DNA of 6,645 bases from an uncultured Coriobacteriaceae bacterium (GTDB lineage Bacteria > Actinomycetota > Coriobacteriia > Coriobacteriales > Atopobiaceae): contig CACXZL010000259.1 of the NCBI GenBank assembly GCA_902772085.1, positions 1 through 6,645 on the forward strand, read 5' to 3'. Below the pieces are notes generated by a model, which saw nothing but the letters and a program-made list of their open reading frames with translations, was not told where the DNA came from and made no database searches. Below, one piece after another: positions 1-4,971 of the stretch. The translations under genes and the position numbers were made by a program. How positions within the stretch are numbered: position 1 is the stretch's first letter; the number at the start of each line of letters is the position of its first letter.

Positions 1-186
1 GGTCGTTCGCTCAAGAGCCAGTTCAAGCAGGCCGACAAGCTTGGCGCACGCGTTTGTGTGGTTTTGGGCTCCGATGAAGTGGCGGCAGGGGTGGTAACCC
101 TGCGTCAGATGGATACGCACGAGCAGGTGCAGGTACCCGTGAGCGACGTGGTGGCATCCGTTCGGGAGAGGCTTGGTCGATCGTGA
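1..186 (+). CDS. hisS: Histidyl-tRNA synthetase, C-terminal end (partial)
   Basis: The window opens inside a reading frame (frame 1) that runs 61 codons to a TGA at 184-186. The visible protein is the last part of the anticodon-binding domain of class II histidyl-tRNA synthetase, the enzyme that charges tRNA-His with histidine in the cytoplasm. The recognisable pattern is GRSLKSQFKQADKLGARVCV followed by VLGSDEVAAGVVTLRQM. This matches the family's typical 'K.QfkrADk.gAr.avilGe.E...g.v.vkdm.tgeQ' end, including the closing 'EQVQVPVSDVV' strand and helix. The start and catalytic domain lie before the window. The gene overlaps the next one by four bases (GTGA), so the two are probably co-transcribed and translationally coupled. 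The family call is from sequence resemblance and is strong; the missing part cannot be judged. Confidence 0.9.
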   Translation, partial: GRSLKSQFKQADKLGARVCVVLGSDEVAAGVVTLRQMDTHEQVQVPVSDVVASVRERLGRS

Positions 187-716
187 GGCTCTTTGTGGCG
201 GCAGAGCTACCTGAGGAGATGCTTGATGCGCTGGCCGAGACGTCTGCTCGGGTACGCGATGAGGTTATCGGGCGCTTCGTTGCCCCAGAGCTCTTCCACG
301 TGACCTTGGCTTTTTTGGGTGAGGTTCCCGGAACGCAGGTGTATGAAGTTGGCGAGCTCATGCGTTGCGGGTGTCGCGCGCAAACGGTGTTCCAAACGTC
401 ACTTGGCCCGCTTGGCATCTTTGGCCGGAGTGCTTCTGCGGTGCTCTGGCAGGGCTTTGTGGGCGGGGAGGTGGCATGGACGGCTCTCGCGCAGGATGTG
501 AGGCGTGCGCTGCGCGAGGGAGGCTATGCCATAGATGGAAAGAGCTTCATTCCGCACGTCACCCTCATGCGACGTGCCGACGTTTCGCGAGGCGTGCTGC
601 CCATGCCATGTATAGAGCGTGGCGGCATACAGCGCGTCACGCTCTTTTCGTCGGATCTGAGCGGTCCGTATCCTCGCTACGAAGCTCTGGAATCCTATGA
701 TTTGACGGCATTGTAA
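183..716 (+). CDS. thpR: RNA 2',3'-cyclic phosphodiesterase (2H phosphoesterase, ThpR/LigT family)
   Basis: This 177-residue cytoplasmic protein is of normal length for the ThpR/LigT family. The family hydrolyses 2',3'-cyclic phosphate RNA ends to 2'-phosphates, and some members show reversible 2'-5' RNA ligase activity in vitro. The N-terminus MRLFVAAELPEE is the typical first strand. Both catalytic HxTx motifs are present: HVTL at residues 39-42 and PHVTL with H125 and T127. Their spacing gives the two-fold symmetric active site. The usual 'F.PHvTL.R' context is intact (F122, R130), so the enzyme should be active. Translation starts at GTG (183-185) inside the hisS stop (GTGA overlap), and no separate Shine-Dalgarno is obvious, which suggests coupling to hisS translation. 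The natural RNA substrate cannot be read from sequence. Confidence 0.88.
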   Translation: MRLFVAAELPEEMLDALAETSARVRDEVIGRFVAPELFHVTLAFLGEVPGTQVYEVGELMRCGCRAQTVFQTSLGPLGIFGRSASAVLWQGFVGGEVAWTALAQDVRRALREGGYAIDGKSFIPHVTLMRRADVSRGVLPMPCIERGGIQRVTLFSSDLSGPYPRYEALESYDLTAL

Positions 717-764
717 CGGTTCACCGTCCCCGTCGTGATGGTGCGCTTCGCCTACTCTCCGCGA

Positions 765-792
765 TTGTTTGTAGAAAAATCAGTCATACTGT
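765..792 (+). promoter_or_regulatory. Possible hydrogenase promoter (weak)
   Basis: TTGTTT at 765-770 resembles a -35 box. TACTGT at 787-792, 16 bases later, is a poor -10 match (3 of 6). The placement about 60 bases before the start codon and the local AT-richness are the main support. This is a guess from consensus resemblance. No operator for a redox regulator such as Rex could be recognised. Confidence 0.22.
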
Positions 793-840
793 ATCCGATG
801 TGGGAAGTGCTGGTCGGGGAGACTGACCGTGACGAAGCAA

Positions 841-846
841 AGGAGG
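841..846 (+). promoter_or_regulatory. Strong Shine-Dalgarno that sets the hydrogenase start
   Basis: AGGAGG at 841-846 is a full match to the anti-Shine-Dalgarno complement. It sits 7 bases before the ATG at 854, but only one base before an in-frame GTG at 848. This argues that ATG 854 is the true start and that the two extra N-terminal codons should be dropped. Confidence 0.8.
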
Positions 847-853
847 GGTGCGT

Positions 854-2431
854 ATGGCTGATACCATGCGTGGTGTATACACAAACCTTACTGATATCCG
901 TCGCCGCGTCTTTGCTGAGGTGGCAAAGATCGTGTATGAGACGGCAGGAGACTCCAAGAAAACCGACGAGGACTTCGACCGACAATTTGAGGAGCTGCCC
1001 TACATCATTGTGCCTGGTGACGTGGCGACGTATCGCGAGAGCGTGTTTCTTGAGCGCGCGGTCGTAGAAGAACGCATCCGTCTGGCGATGGGCATGGACT
1101 TGCAAGGCGCAGATCGCCCCATGCGTGTAAGCGAGGGCCTGAGCGAGGCTGCCATAGCCGACTCTTACTACAACCCTCCTCTGATCAACGTGATAAAGTT
1201 TGCCTGCAACGCCTGCAAGGACAACGTCTACAAGGTGACCAACTCCTGCCAAGGCTGTCTGGCGCACCCCTGCATGGAGGTTTGCAAGAAGGACGCCATC
1301 TTCTTCCACAACAAACGCGCCGTCATCGATCAGGAAAAGTGCATCAAATGCGGCCAATGTGCGCGTACGTGTCCGTACCATGCGATTCATCATCACATAC
1401 GTCCATGCGCCGAGGCCTGTGGTATGCATGCCATAGGATCCGACGAGCACGGTCGGGCCGAAATCGACCACGAGAGGTGCGTTTCGTGTGGCCAGTGCCT
1501 CATCAACTGCCCCTTCGGTGCCATTGCCGACAAGAGCCAGATCGCCCAGGTCATCTTTTCCATTGCGGGCGGTGACGAGGTCATCGCCATCGTGGCACCG
1601 GCTTTCGTGGGGCAGTTCGGCGGCAAGGGAAACGTGGGCAAGCTGCGCAATGCGTTTTCAGAACTCGGTTTTGCCGGCGTGGAGGAGGTGGCCATCGGCG
1701 CCGACCTCTGCGCGGTGGAAGAGGCAGACGACTTCCTGGAGAACGTTCCAGAAAACATCCCCTTCATGGGCACCTCATGCTGCCCCGCTTGGTCGGTCAT
1801 GGCAAAGATGGAGTTCCCGAAGTATCAGGAATGCATCTCGATGGCTTTGACGCCCATGGTGCTTACGGCACGTATGGTGCGCGCAAACCATCCCAAGGCA
1901 AAGATCGTCTTTGTGGGTCCGTGCTCCGCAAAGAAGCTCGAGGCCATGCGCTCGTCAGTGCGCTCCGAAGTCGATTTCGTGCTGACCTTCGAGGAGATGG
2001 CGGGCATGATGAGTGCGCGCGGCATCGACTATCTCAAGCTTGAAGATGACAACAACTCCGACTTTGCCGTGGCATCCGAGGATGGTCGCAACTTCGCCGT
2101 TGCCGGCGGTGTGGCAAATGCCGTCGTGAACGTCCTCAAAGACCGTAATCCCGATCTCGAGGTGAAGGTGCTGAACGCGGAAGGTCTCGAAGAATGCCGC
2201 AAGATGCTGCGCGACGCGACGCGACACAAATACGATGGCTATCTGCTCGAAGGCATGGCATGTCCTGGTGGCTGCGTGGCTGGCCCCGGTACCCTTCAAG
2301 CGATAAACAAATCCGCCGCGGCGGTGAAGCGCTATGCAAAGAAGTCCCCACACAAACACGCGGTAGACAATGCCTTCCGCGCACTCATTCATATGCTTGA
2401 ACAGGACGTCGTTCACGGCGACGAGGAATAG
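854..2431 (+). CDS. [FeFe]-hydrogenase, monomeric group B type, with ferredoxin-like 4Fe-4S clusters
   Basis: This 525-residue cytoplasmic enzyme should catalyse reversible 2H+ + 2e- = H2, probably with ferredoxin as partner. An N-terminal helical region (1-115) lacks the [2Fe-2S] domain of the classical clostridial enzyme. A cysteine-rich part (118-219) holds sixteen cysteines: C118, 121, 132, 135, 140, 144, 163, 166, 169, 173, 185, 189, 209, 212, 215 and 219. That is enough for four [4Fe-4S] clusters, and the set includes two clear CxxCxxCxxxCP motifs. The H-cluster domain has all three signatures: TSCCPAW (307-313), GPCSAKKLE (355-363) and EGMACPGGCVAGPG (466-479). By analogy with known structures, C310, C357, C470 and C474 hold the H-cluster and C309 is the proton-transfer cysteine. 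Alanine after TSCCP, GPC instead of MPC and GPG instead of GGG fit group B rather than group A. No HydE, HydF or HydG maturase gene is in the window, so maturation must come from elsewhere. ATG 854 is chosen for its AGGAGG 7 bases upstream. The group assignment is from memory of the family. Confidence 0.92.
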   Translation: MADTMRGVYTNLTDIRRRVFAEVAKIVYETAGDSKKTDEDFDRQFEELPYIIVPGDVATYRESVFLERAVVEERIRLAMGMDLQGADRPMRVSEGLSEAAIADSYYNPPLINVIKFACNACKDNVYKVTNSCQGCLAHPCMEVCKKDAIFFHNKRAVIDQEKCIKCGQCARTCPYHAIHHHIRPCAEACGMHAIGSDEHGRAEIDHERCVSCGQCLINCPFGAIADKSQIAQVIFSIAGGDEVIAIVAPAFVGQFGGKGNVGKLRNAFSELGFAGVEEVAIGADLCAVEEADDFLENVPENIPFMGTSCCPAWSVMAKMEFPKYQECISMALTPMVLTARMVRANHPKAKIVFVGPCSAKKLEAMRSSVRSEVDFVLTFEEMAGMMSARGIDYLKLEDDNNSDFAVASEDGRNFAVAGGVANAVVNVLKDRNPDLEVKVLNAEGLEECRKMLRDATRHKYDGYLLEGMACPGGCVAGPGTLQAINKSAAAVKRYAKKSPHKHAVDNAFRALIHMLEQDVVHGDEE

Positions 2432-2435
2432 CTGA

Positions 2436-2461
2436 CTTCCCCGGGCTTGCGCTCGGGGAAG
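2436..2461. other. GC-rich hairpin directly after the hydrogenase stop
   Basis: CTTCCCCG (2436-2443) pairs perfectly with CGGGGAAG (2454-2461). The stem can extend by a G-U pair and two G-C pairs down to a TTGC loop (2447-2450), giving about 11 pairs. It starts four bases after the stop codon and has no T run on either side. It therefore does not look like a classical terminator on its own and may protect the mRNA 3' end or assist the next element. Confidence 0.6.
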
Positions 2462-2463
2462 AT

Positions 2464-2515
2464 AAAACCCGCTGCGGGGTACCTACAATCGCGTACGTAC
2501 CCCGCAGCGGGTTTT
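2464..2515. terminator. Bidirectional rho-independent terminator (perfect 19-bp inverted repeat)
   Basis: The left arm at 2464-2482 begins AAAACCCGCTGC and the right arm at 2497-2515 ends GCAGCGGGTTTT. The arms are perfect reverse complements over 19 bases around a 14-base loop (2483-2496). The stem has an A run on its left and a T run on its right, so it can stop transcription from either side. It lies between the converging hydrogenase (+) and the 101-residue gene (-), exactly where a shared terminator would serve both. Confidence 0.88.
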
Positions 2516-2542
2516 GCTGTCATTGTGTGCAAGTGGTCTGCA

Positions 2543-2848
2543 CTAGTCCTTTTCGCCGTTGACGGAGGCGTAGAACGTGCACTGGTCAAAGACCTCCTCG
2601 ATGGTGTGACCGTTGGCGAAGCGGAGCGAGAGGAACTCGCCGACGGTGGGTACAAGGTCGCTGCAGTCCACGAAGTGGTTCTTGTGATTGCGGATGGAGG
2701 TATCCTGTGCGCGCCAATAGTTCTCGTTCGCGTCGGTTATGTAATAAACCTTCGTACCAAAGCGCATGTAGACGGAATGATGAACGTGCAGATACTCATC
2801 CAGCTCGTTGTAGCTGATCTTGAGAGCCTCCGCTGCCTTCTTCCCCAT
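2543..2848 (-). CDS. Conserved-looking hypothetical protein, 101 aa
   Basis: I do not recognise this family. The protein is small and soluble, with no signal peptide or membrane segment. It starts MGKKAAEALKISYNELDEYL, a helical stretch, followed by mixed segments rich in aromatic residues and histidine: HVHHSVYMRFG, YYITDANENYW and NHKNHFVDC. It ends TFYASVNGEKD. The only cysteines are C62 and C90, too few for an obvious metal-cluster motif. It is judged real because the ATG at 2848 has a good Shine-Dalgarno (AAAGGAG, 2854-2860 on the minus strand, 5 bases away), the composition is protein-like, and a proper terminator follows it at 2464-2515. It converges on the hydrogenase and lies 115 bases downstream of the HAD gene on the same strand, so it could be its own unit or the second gene of a pair. 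The opposite-strand frame of 143 codons over the same stretch begins inside the terminator and has no ribosome-binding site. Confidence 0.75.
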   Translation of the reverse strand: MGKKAAEALKISYNELDEYLHVHHSVYMRFGTKVYYITDANENYWRAQDTSIRNHKNHFVDCSDLVPTVGEFLSLRFANGHTIEEVFDQCTFYASVNGEKD

Positions 2849-2853
2849 GGTCG

Positions 2854-2860
2854 CTCCTTT
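2854..2860 (-). promoter_or_regulatory. Shine-Dalgarno of the 101-aa gene
   Basis: On the minus strand this reads AAAGGAG and is followed by 5 bases and the ATG at 2848. It supports both the strand and the start chosen for the small hypothetical gene. Confidence 0.7.
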
Positions 2861-2880
2861 CGTCTGGGGTCAAACTAACT

Positions 2881-2888
2881 TGTATACA
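2881..2888 (-). promoter_or_regulatory. Possible -10 box of the 101-aa gene within a TGTATACA palindrome
   Basis: Read on the minus strand, TATACA (2881-2886) follows a TG and matches the -10 consensus at 5 of 6 positions. It lies about 30 bases before the start codon. No good -35 box is seen at the expected distance. The eight-base palindrome TGTATACA could equally be chance. If real, it would give the gene its own promoter, independent of the HAD gene. Confidence 0.3.
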
Positions 2889-2963
2889 TCTTAGCGCAAG
2901 CGACGTTACTTCGCTGCTATAAGTTGTTGGACGGTAGACTTTTTGCAAGCCTTTGGTTACCGC

Positions 2964-3656
2964 TCAGCAAATATGGTCAAGAAGAGGGGAATGAGGCCTT
3001 CCTGCACGTATCAGCTGCTCCAGCTCGTCAATGGAATGAGCAAACACCTTCGCGCCGTGCTCGCGCAGGAAGTTCTCGTCACGAAACCCCCATGTCACGA
3101 TGATGTGCGCAATTCCTGCGTTTGAAGCCGTCAATACGTCTACCTCGGAATCGCCTACGTAGACGCAGTCCTGTGGATCGACCTTGAGGGCACTCATGCA
3201 GGTTTGCACGGTATCGGGCCAGGGTTTGCGGCGGATGCCCTCTCGCTCGCGCTCGCCGCATACGACGTCGAAGAGACCGGGGAAGAAGTGTTGCACAAGT
3301 GGCTGGACCGCATAGTCTCCTTTGTTTGACACGACGCAGCAACCTATGCCAGACGACTTTAGCCGCGCTACGAGTGCCACGATGCCTTTATATGGTGTCG
3401 TTTGGTCGAGATGATGGGCATCGTAGTACTGGTCGAAGGTGGCGTGCACCGCTTCTATGAGTTCTTCCGAAGAGTGTGGCGGGACTGCAAGCTTTATGAG
3501 GTTTCGAATGCCGTTTCCCACAAACTGTCGAACCTCGTCGGTTGTCCGTGCGGGCAAGCCGTGCTGTGCGAGCGCATAGTTCGTGGCCGCCTCCAGATCG
3601 TCGAGTGTGTTGAGCAACGTGCCGTCTAGGTCGAAGATTACTGCCTTATATGTCAA
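2964..3656 (-). CDS. HAD-superfamily hydrolase, phosphoglycolate phosphatase-like
   Basis: This 230-residue cytoplasmic HAD phosphatase resembles phosphoglycolate phosphatase (Gph). That enzyme removes phosphate from 2-phosphoglycolate formed during DNA repair or other side reactions. All four HAD motifs are visible: DLDGTL with nucleophile D9 and acid/base D11; VVSNKGD with S110 in motif II (the common T/S position); K144 in RRKPWPDT; and VGDSEVD with D169 and D173 for Mg2+. The helical cap between motifs I and II (about 15-90), with the VGNGIRNLI stretch, is the type usual for Gph and PpaX-like enzymes. Translation starts at TTG (3656), preceded on the minus strand by AAGGA six bases away (3663-3667). 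No upstream in-frame ATG or GTG fits better. No clear terminator follows the stop at 2964. Substrate specificity within this subfamily is hard to tell, so PpaX or another sugar-phosphate phosphatase is possible and no symbol is given. Confidence 0.87.
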   Translation of the reverse strand: MTYKAVIFDLDGTLLNTLDDLEAATNYALAQHGLPARTTDEVRQFVGNGIRNLIKLAVPPHSSEELIEAVHATFDQYYDAHHLDQTTPYKGIVALVARLKSSGIGCCVVSNKGDYAVQPLVQHFFPGLFDVVCGEREREGIRRKPWPDTVQTCMSALKVDPQDCVYVGDSEVDVLTASNAGIAHIIVTWGFRDENFLREHGAKVFAHSIDELEQLIRAGRPHSPLLDHIC

Positions 3657-3746
3657 TGTTCTTCCTTTCTTGAAATGTCTTCCGTACTTTTTTCCTATTT
3701 CATCGTATTATGGCTATGTATGTATGCCGTACGGGAAGGAATGTGC
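3657..3746. promoter_or_regulatory. Divergent intergenic region between the HAD gene and the CapA-like gene
   Basis: This AT-rich 90-base stretch must carry signals for both directions. TATTAT at 3706-3711 matches the plus-strand -10 consensus at 5 of 6 positions, about 41 bases before the GTG at 3747. The overlapping CATAAT on the minus strand (3707-3712) also matches at 5 of 6 positions and would suit the HAD gene. No convincing -35 box is seen for either. Shine-Dalgarno-like GGAAGGA lies at 3734-3740 on the plus strand and AAAGGAAG at 3661-3668 on the minus strand. Confidence 0.4.
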
Positions 3747-3830
3747 GTGAGCGACAGATTTAACGAACAAAATGCACCTAGTCGTGGAGATTCGGCTTAT
3801 TCTCGATATTCGCGTTCGGCAGGTCGGTGA
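3747..3830 (+). other. 27-codon frame with the best start signal for the CapA-like gene (probable displaced N-terminus or leader peptide)
   Basis: A GTG at 3747 lies 6 bases after GGAAGGA (3734-3740). It opens a frame encoding MSDRFNEQNAPSRGDSAYSR plus seven more residues, then TGA at 3828-3830. The composition (Ser, Arg, Asn, Tyr) looks like a disordered N-terminal tail of a real protein. The main CapA-like frame is offset by +1 and continues at once over this stop (GGT GAG GGA). Either a one-base change has separated the true N-terminus from the body, or a short leader peptide ends here and translation restarts at a GTG at 3838, which has GAGG (3829-3832) just before it, or ribosomes shift frame. 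Confidence 0.5.
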
Positions 3831-4914
3831 GGGACAAGTGCTTCAAAACGCATCGCTGCCTGAGCCGGTAGACATCAAGCTCATTGCAGGTGGGGACGTG
3901 ATAGTGGACGGTCCCGCCCTGGAGAGTGGTGCGACGGAATCTGGAGACTATGACTTTAGCAATCTCTTTGCCCATATTACGTCAGAGCTCTCAGGCCACG
4001 ATATGAGGCTCGTGGATCAGGAGACGAATCTTCCCGGAGATCAGTATGGAATCGGGTCGTATGGCTCTCTCAATGCACCTCAGCAGCTCAGCAAGGCGGA
4101 GATCGCTGCCGGTTTCAACGTGATTCTGCGTGCGAACGACCATACGCTCGACAACGGACGCGAAGGCTTGCACGACGAGCTGGCGATGTGGGCACGTGAG
4201 CATCCGGGAACGCCCCTGCTGGGGGTCGCTGAGCCCGATCCTGCGGCAAATCCCGGCATGAGCGACTATGTAAACAATATCTATATGTTTAGAAAAGACA
4301 ATTTCAATGTGGCGGTGATCAATCACTCTTTGGGAATCAACGACGGAGATCGTGACGTCGTGTCGGCCCTTACCGATGAGAAGATTACGGAGGACGTGGA
4401 GCGTGCGCGTGATGCCGGTGCGCAGCTCATCGTCGCCTGTCCCCACTGGGGCACAGAAAACAGCACCGATGTCAATGACGAGCAGACACACTTCGCTCAG
4501 GTCTATGCAGACAACGGCGTGGACGTGATCCTAGGGTCTCATCCTCGCATGCTGCAGCGTGCGGAAGTGCTTACCGGAGAGAACGGTCACAAGACCGCAT
4601 GCTTCTATTCGTTGGGCTGTCTCGTTTCGGGGCTGAGCGACGGCGACAACCTTATAGGAGGCTTGGTGGAGCTCACGCTTTCACGCGACAACATCGGTGC
4701 TTGCAAGGTTACGAGCGCGACGCTCAAGCCGATTGTGACCCATCGCGCAGACGGCGGTGACTACGGCACGTATCTGCTTAAGGACTACACCGAGGAGCTG
4801 GCGCAGTCTGGTTGGGATGCAAACCTGACGCCAGAGGCCGTGTCGCAGACCTGTGCCAACATCTTTGGCAGTGACTACCAAACTGATACCGATACCCTGA
4901 CTCTTCAGCTATAA
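3772..4914 (+). CDS. CapA/PgsA-family (PGA_cap) metallophosphatase-like protein with altered active-site residues
   Basis: This 380-residue protein belongs by motif order to the CapA/PgsA family, whose members help make poly-gamma-glutamate or other capsule polymers and share a calcineurin-like metal fold. Seen in order are AGGDVIVDG (D42), LVDQETNL for the usual 'NLEt', ANDHTLDNG (122-129) for 'NNHxxDxG', CPHWGTE (H225), GSHPRMLQ (255-262) for 'GHHPHvlQ' and FYSLGCLV (278-285) for 'YSLGNfv'. Three normally conserved residues are thus replaced: N to D at 123, H to R at 259 and N to C at 283. No signal peptide or membrane anchor is visible, unlike typical CapA/PgsA, so it may be cytoplasmic. 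The start is doubtful. ATG 3772 has no Shine-Dalgarno, whereas GTG 3747 has one but is in another frame, and GTG 3838 (358 residues) is a third choice; the conserved domain begins near residue 33. It is transcribed away from the HAD gene and converges on the efflux adaptor. Family membership is confident, activity is not. Confidence 0.78.
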   Translation: MHLVVEIRLILDIRVRQVGEGQVLQNASLPEPVDIKLIAGGDVIVDGPALESGATESGDYDFSNLFAHITSELSGHDMRLVDQETNLPGDQYGIGSYGSLNAPQQLSKAEIAAGFNVILRANDHTLDNGREGLHDELAMWAREHPGTPLLGVAEPDPAANPGMSDYVNNIYMFRKDNFNVAVINHSLGINDGDRDVVSALTDEKITEDVERARDAGAQLIVACPHWGTENSTDVNDEQTHFAQVYADNGVDVILGSHPRMLQRAEVLTGENGHKTACFYSLGCLVSGLSDGDNLIGGLVELTLSRDNIGACKVTSATLKPIVTHRADGGDYGTYLLKDYTEELAQSGWDANLTPEAVSQTCANIFGSDYQTDTDTLTLQL

Positions 4915-4948
4915 ATCGGGACTCTGTGGTTGTGCTCGCGTGGTGCTC

Positions 4949-4969
4949 AAATCCCTTTTGACGGGCTTT
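4949..4969. terminator. Weak bidirectional terminator candidate between converging genes
   Basis: AAA-T-CCC (4949-4955) can pair with GGG-C-TTT (4963-4969) around the loop TTTTGAC, with one mismatch (T against C). It lies in the 57-base gap between the ends of the CapA-like gene (+) and the adaptor (-). The short stem makes it a poor terminator, but nothing better is present in the gap. Confidence 0.3.
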
Positions 4970-4971
4970 CC

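Larger units (their letters stand above)
717..853. other. Intergenic region upstream of the hydrogenase
   Basis: These 137 bases separate thpR from the hydrogenase gene. I see no convincing ORF or RNA gene. A small inverted repeat, acggt-tc-accgt, lies just after the thpR stop, but its two-base loop and lack of a T run make it a poor terminator. An AT-richer patch around 765-794 could hold the hydrogenase promoter, and the Shine-Dalgarno lies at 841-846. Confidence 0.5.

Noticed and set aside
717..735. Small hairpin acggt-tc-accgt after thpR as a terminator
   Set aside because: The two-base loop is sterically poor, the stem is short and no T run follows.
752..1471. Long minus-strand frame of 239 codons antisense to the start of the hydrogenase
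   Set aside because: It overlaps a clearly real gene with intact cysteine motifs. No Shine-Dalgarno or family features are seen, and such antisense frames are common in GC-rich DNA.
2447..2878. Plus-strand frame of 143 codons over the 101-residue gene
   Set aside because: It begins inside the terminator palindrome (its KPAAGY and YPAAGF motifs are just the two arms translated), has no ribosome-binding site, and is antisense to a better-supported gene.
2881..2963. Terminator after the HAD hydrolase gene
   Set aside because: Only 5-bp stems with long loops and no T run could be found, so no terminator is claimed there.
4938..4948. GTGCTC direct repeats just before the end of the adaptor gene
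   Set aside because: There are two six-base copies only, five bases apart; this is within chance and has no clear function.
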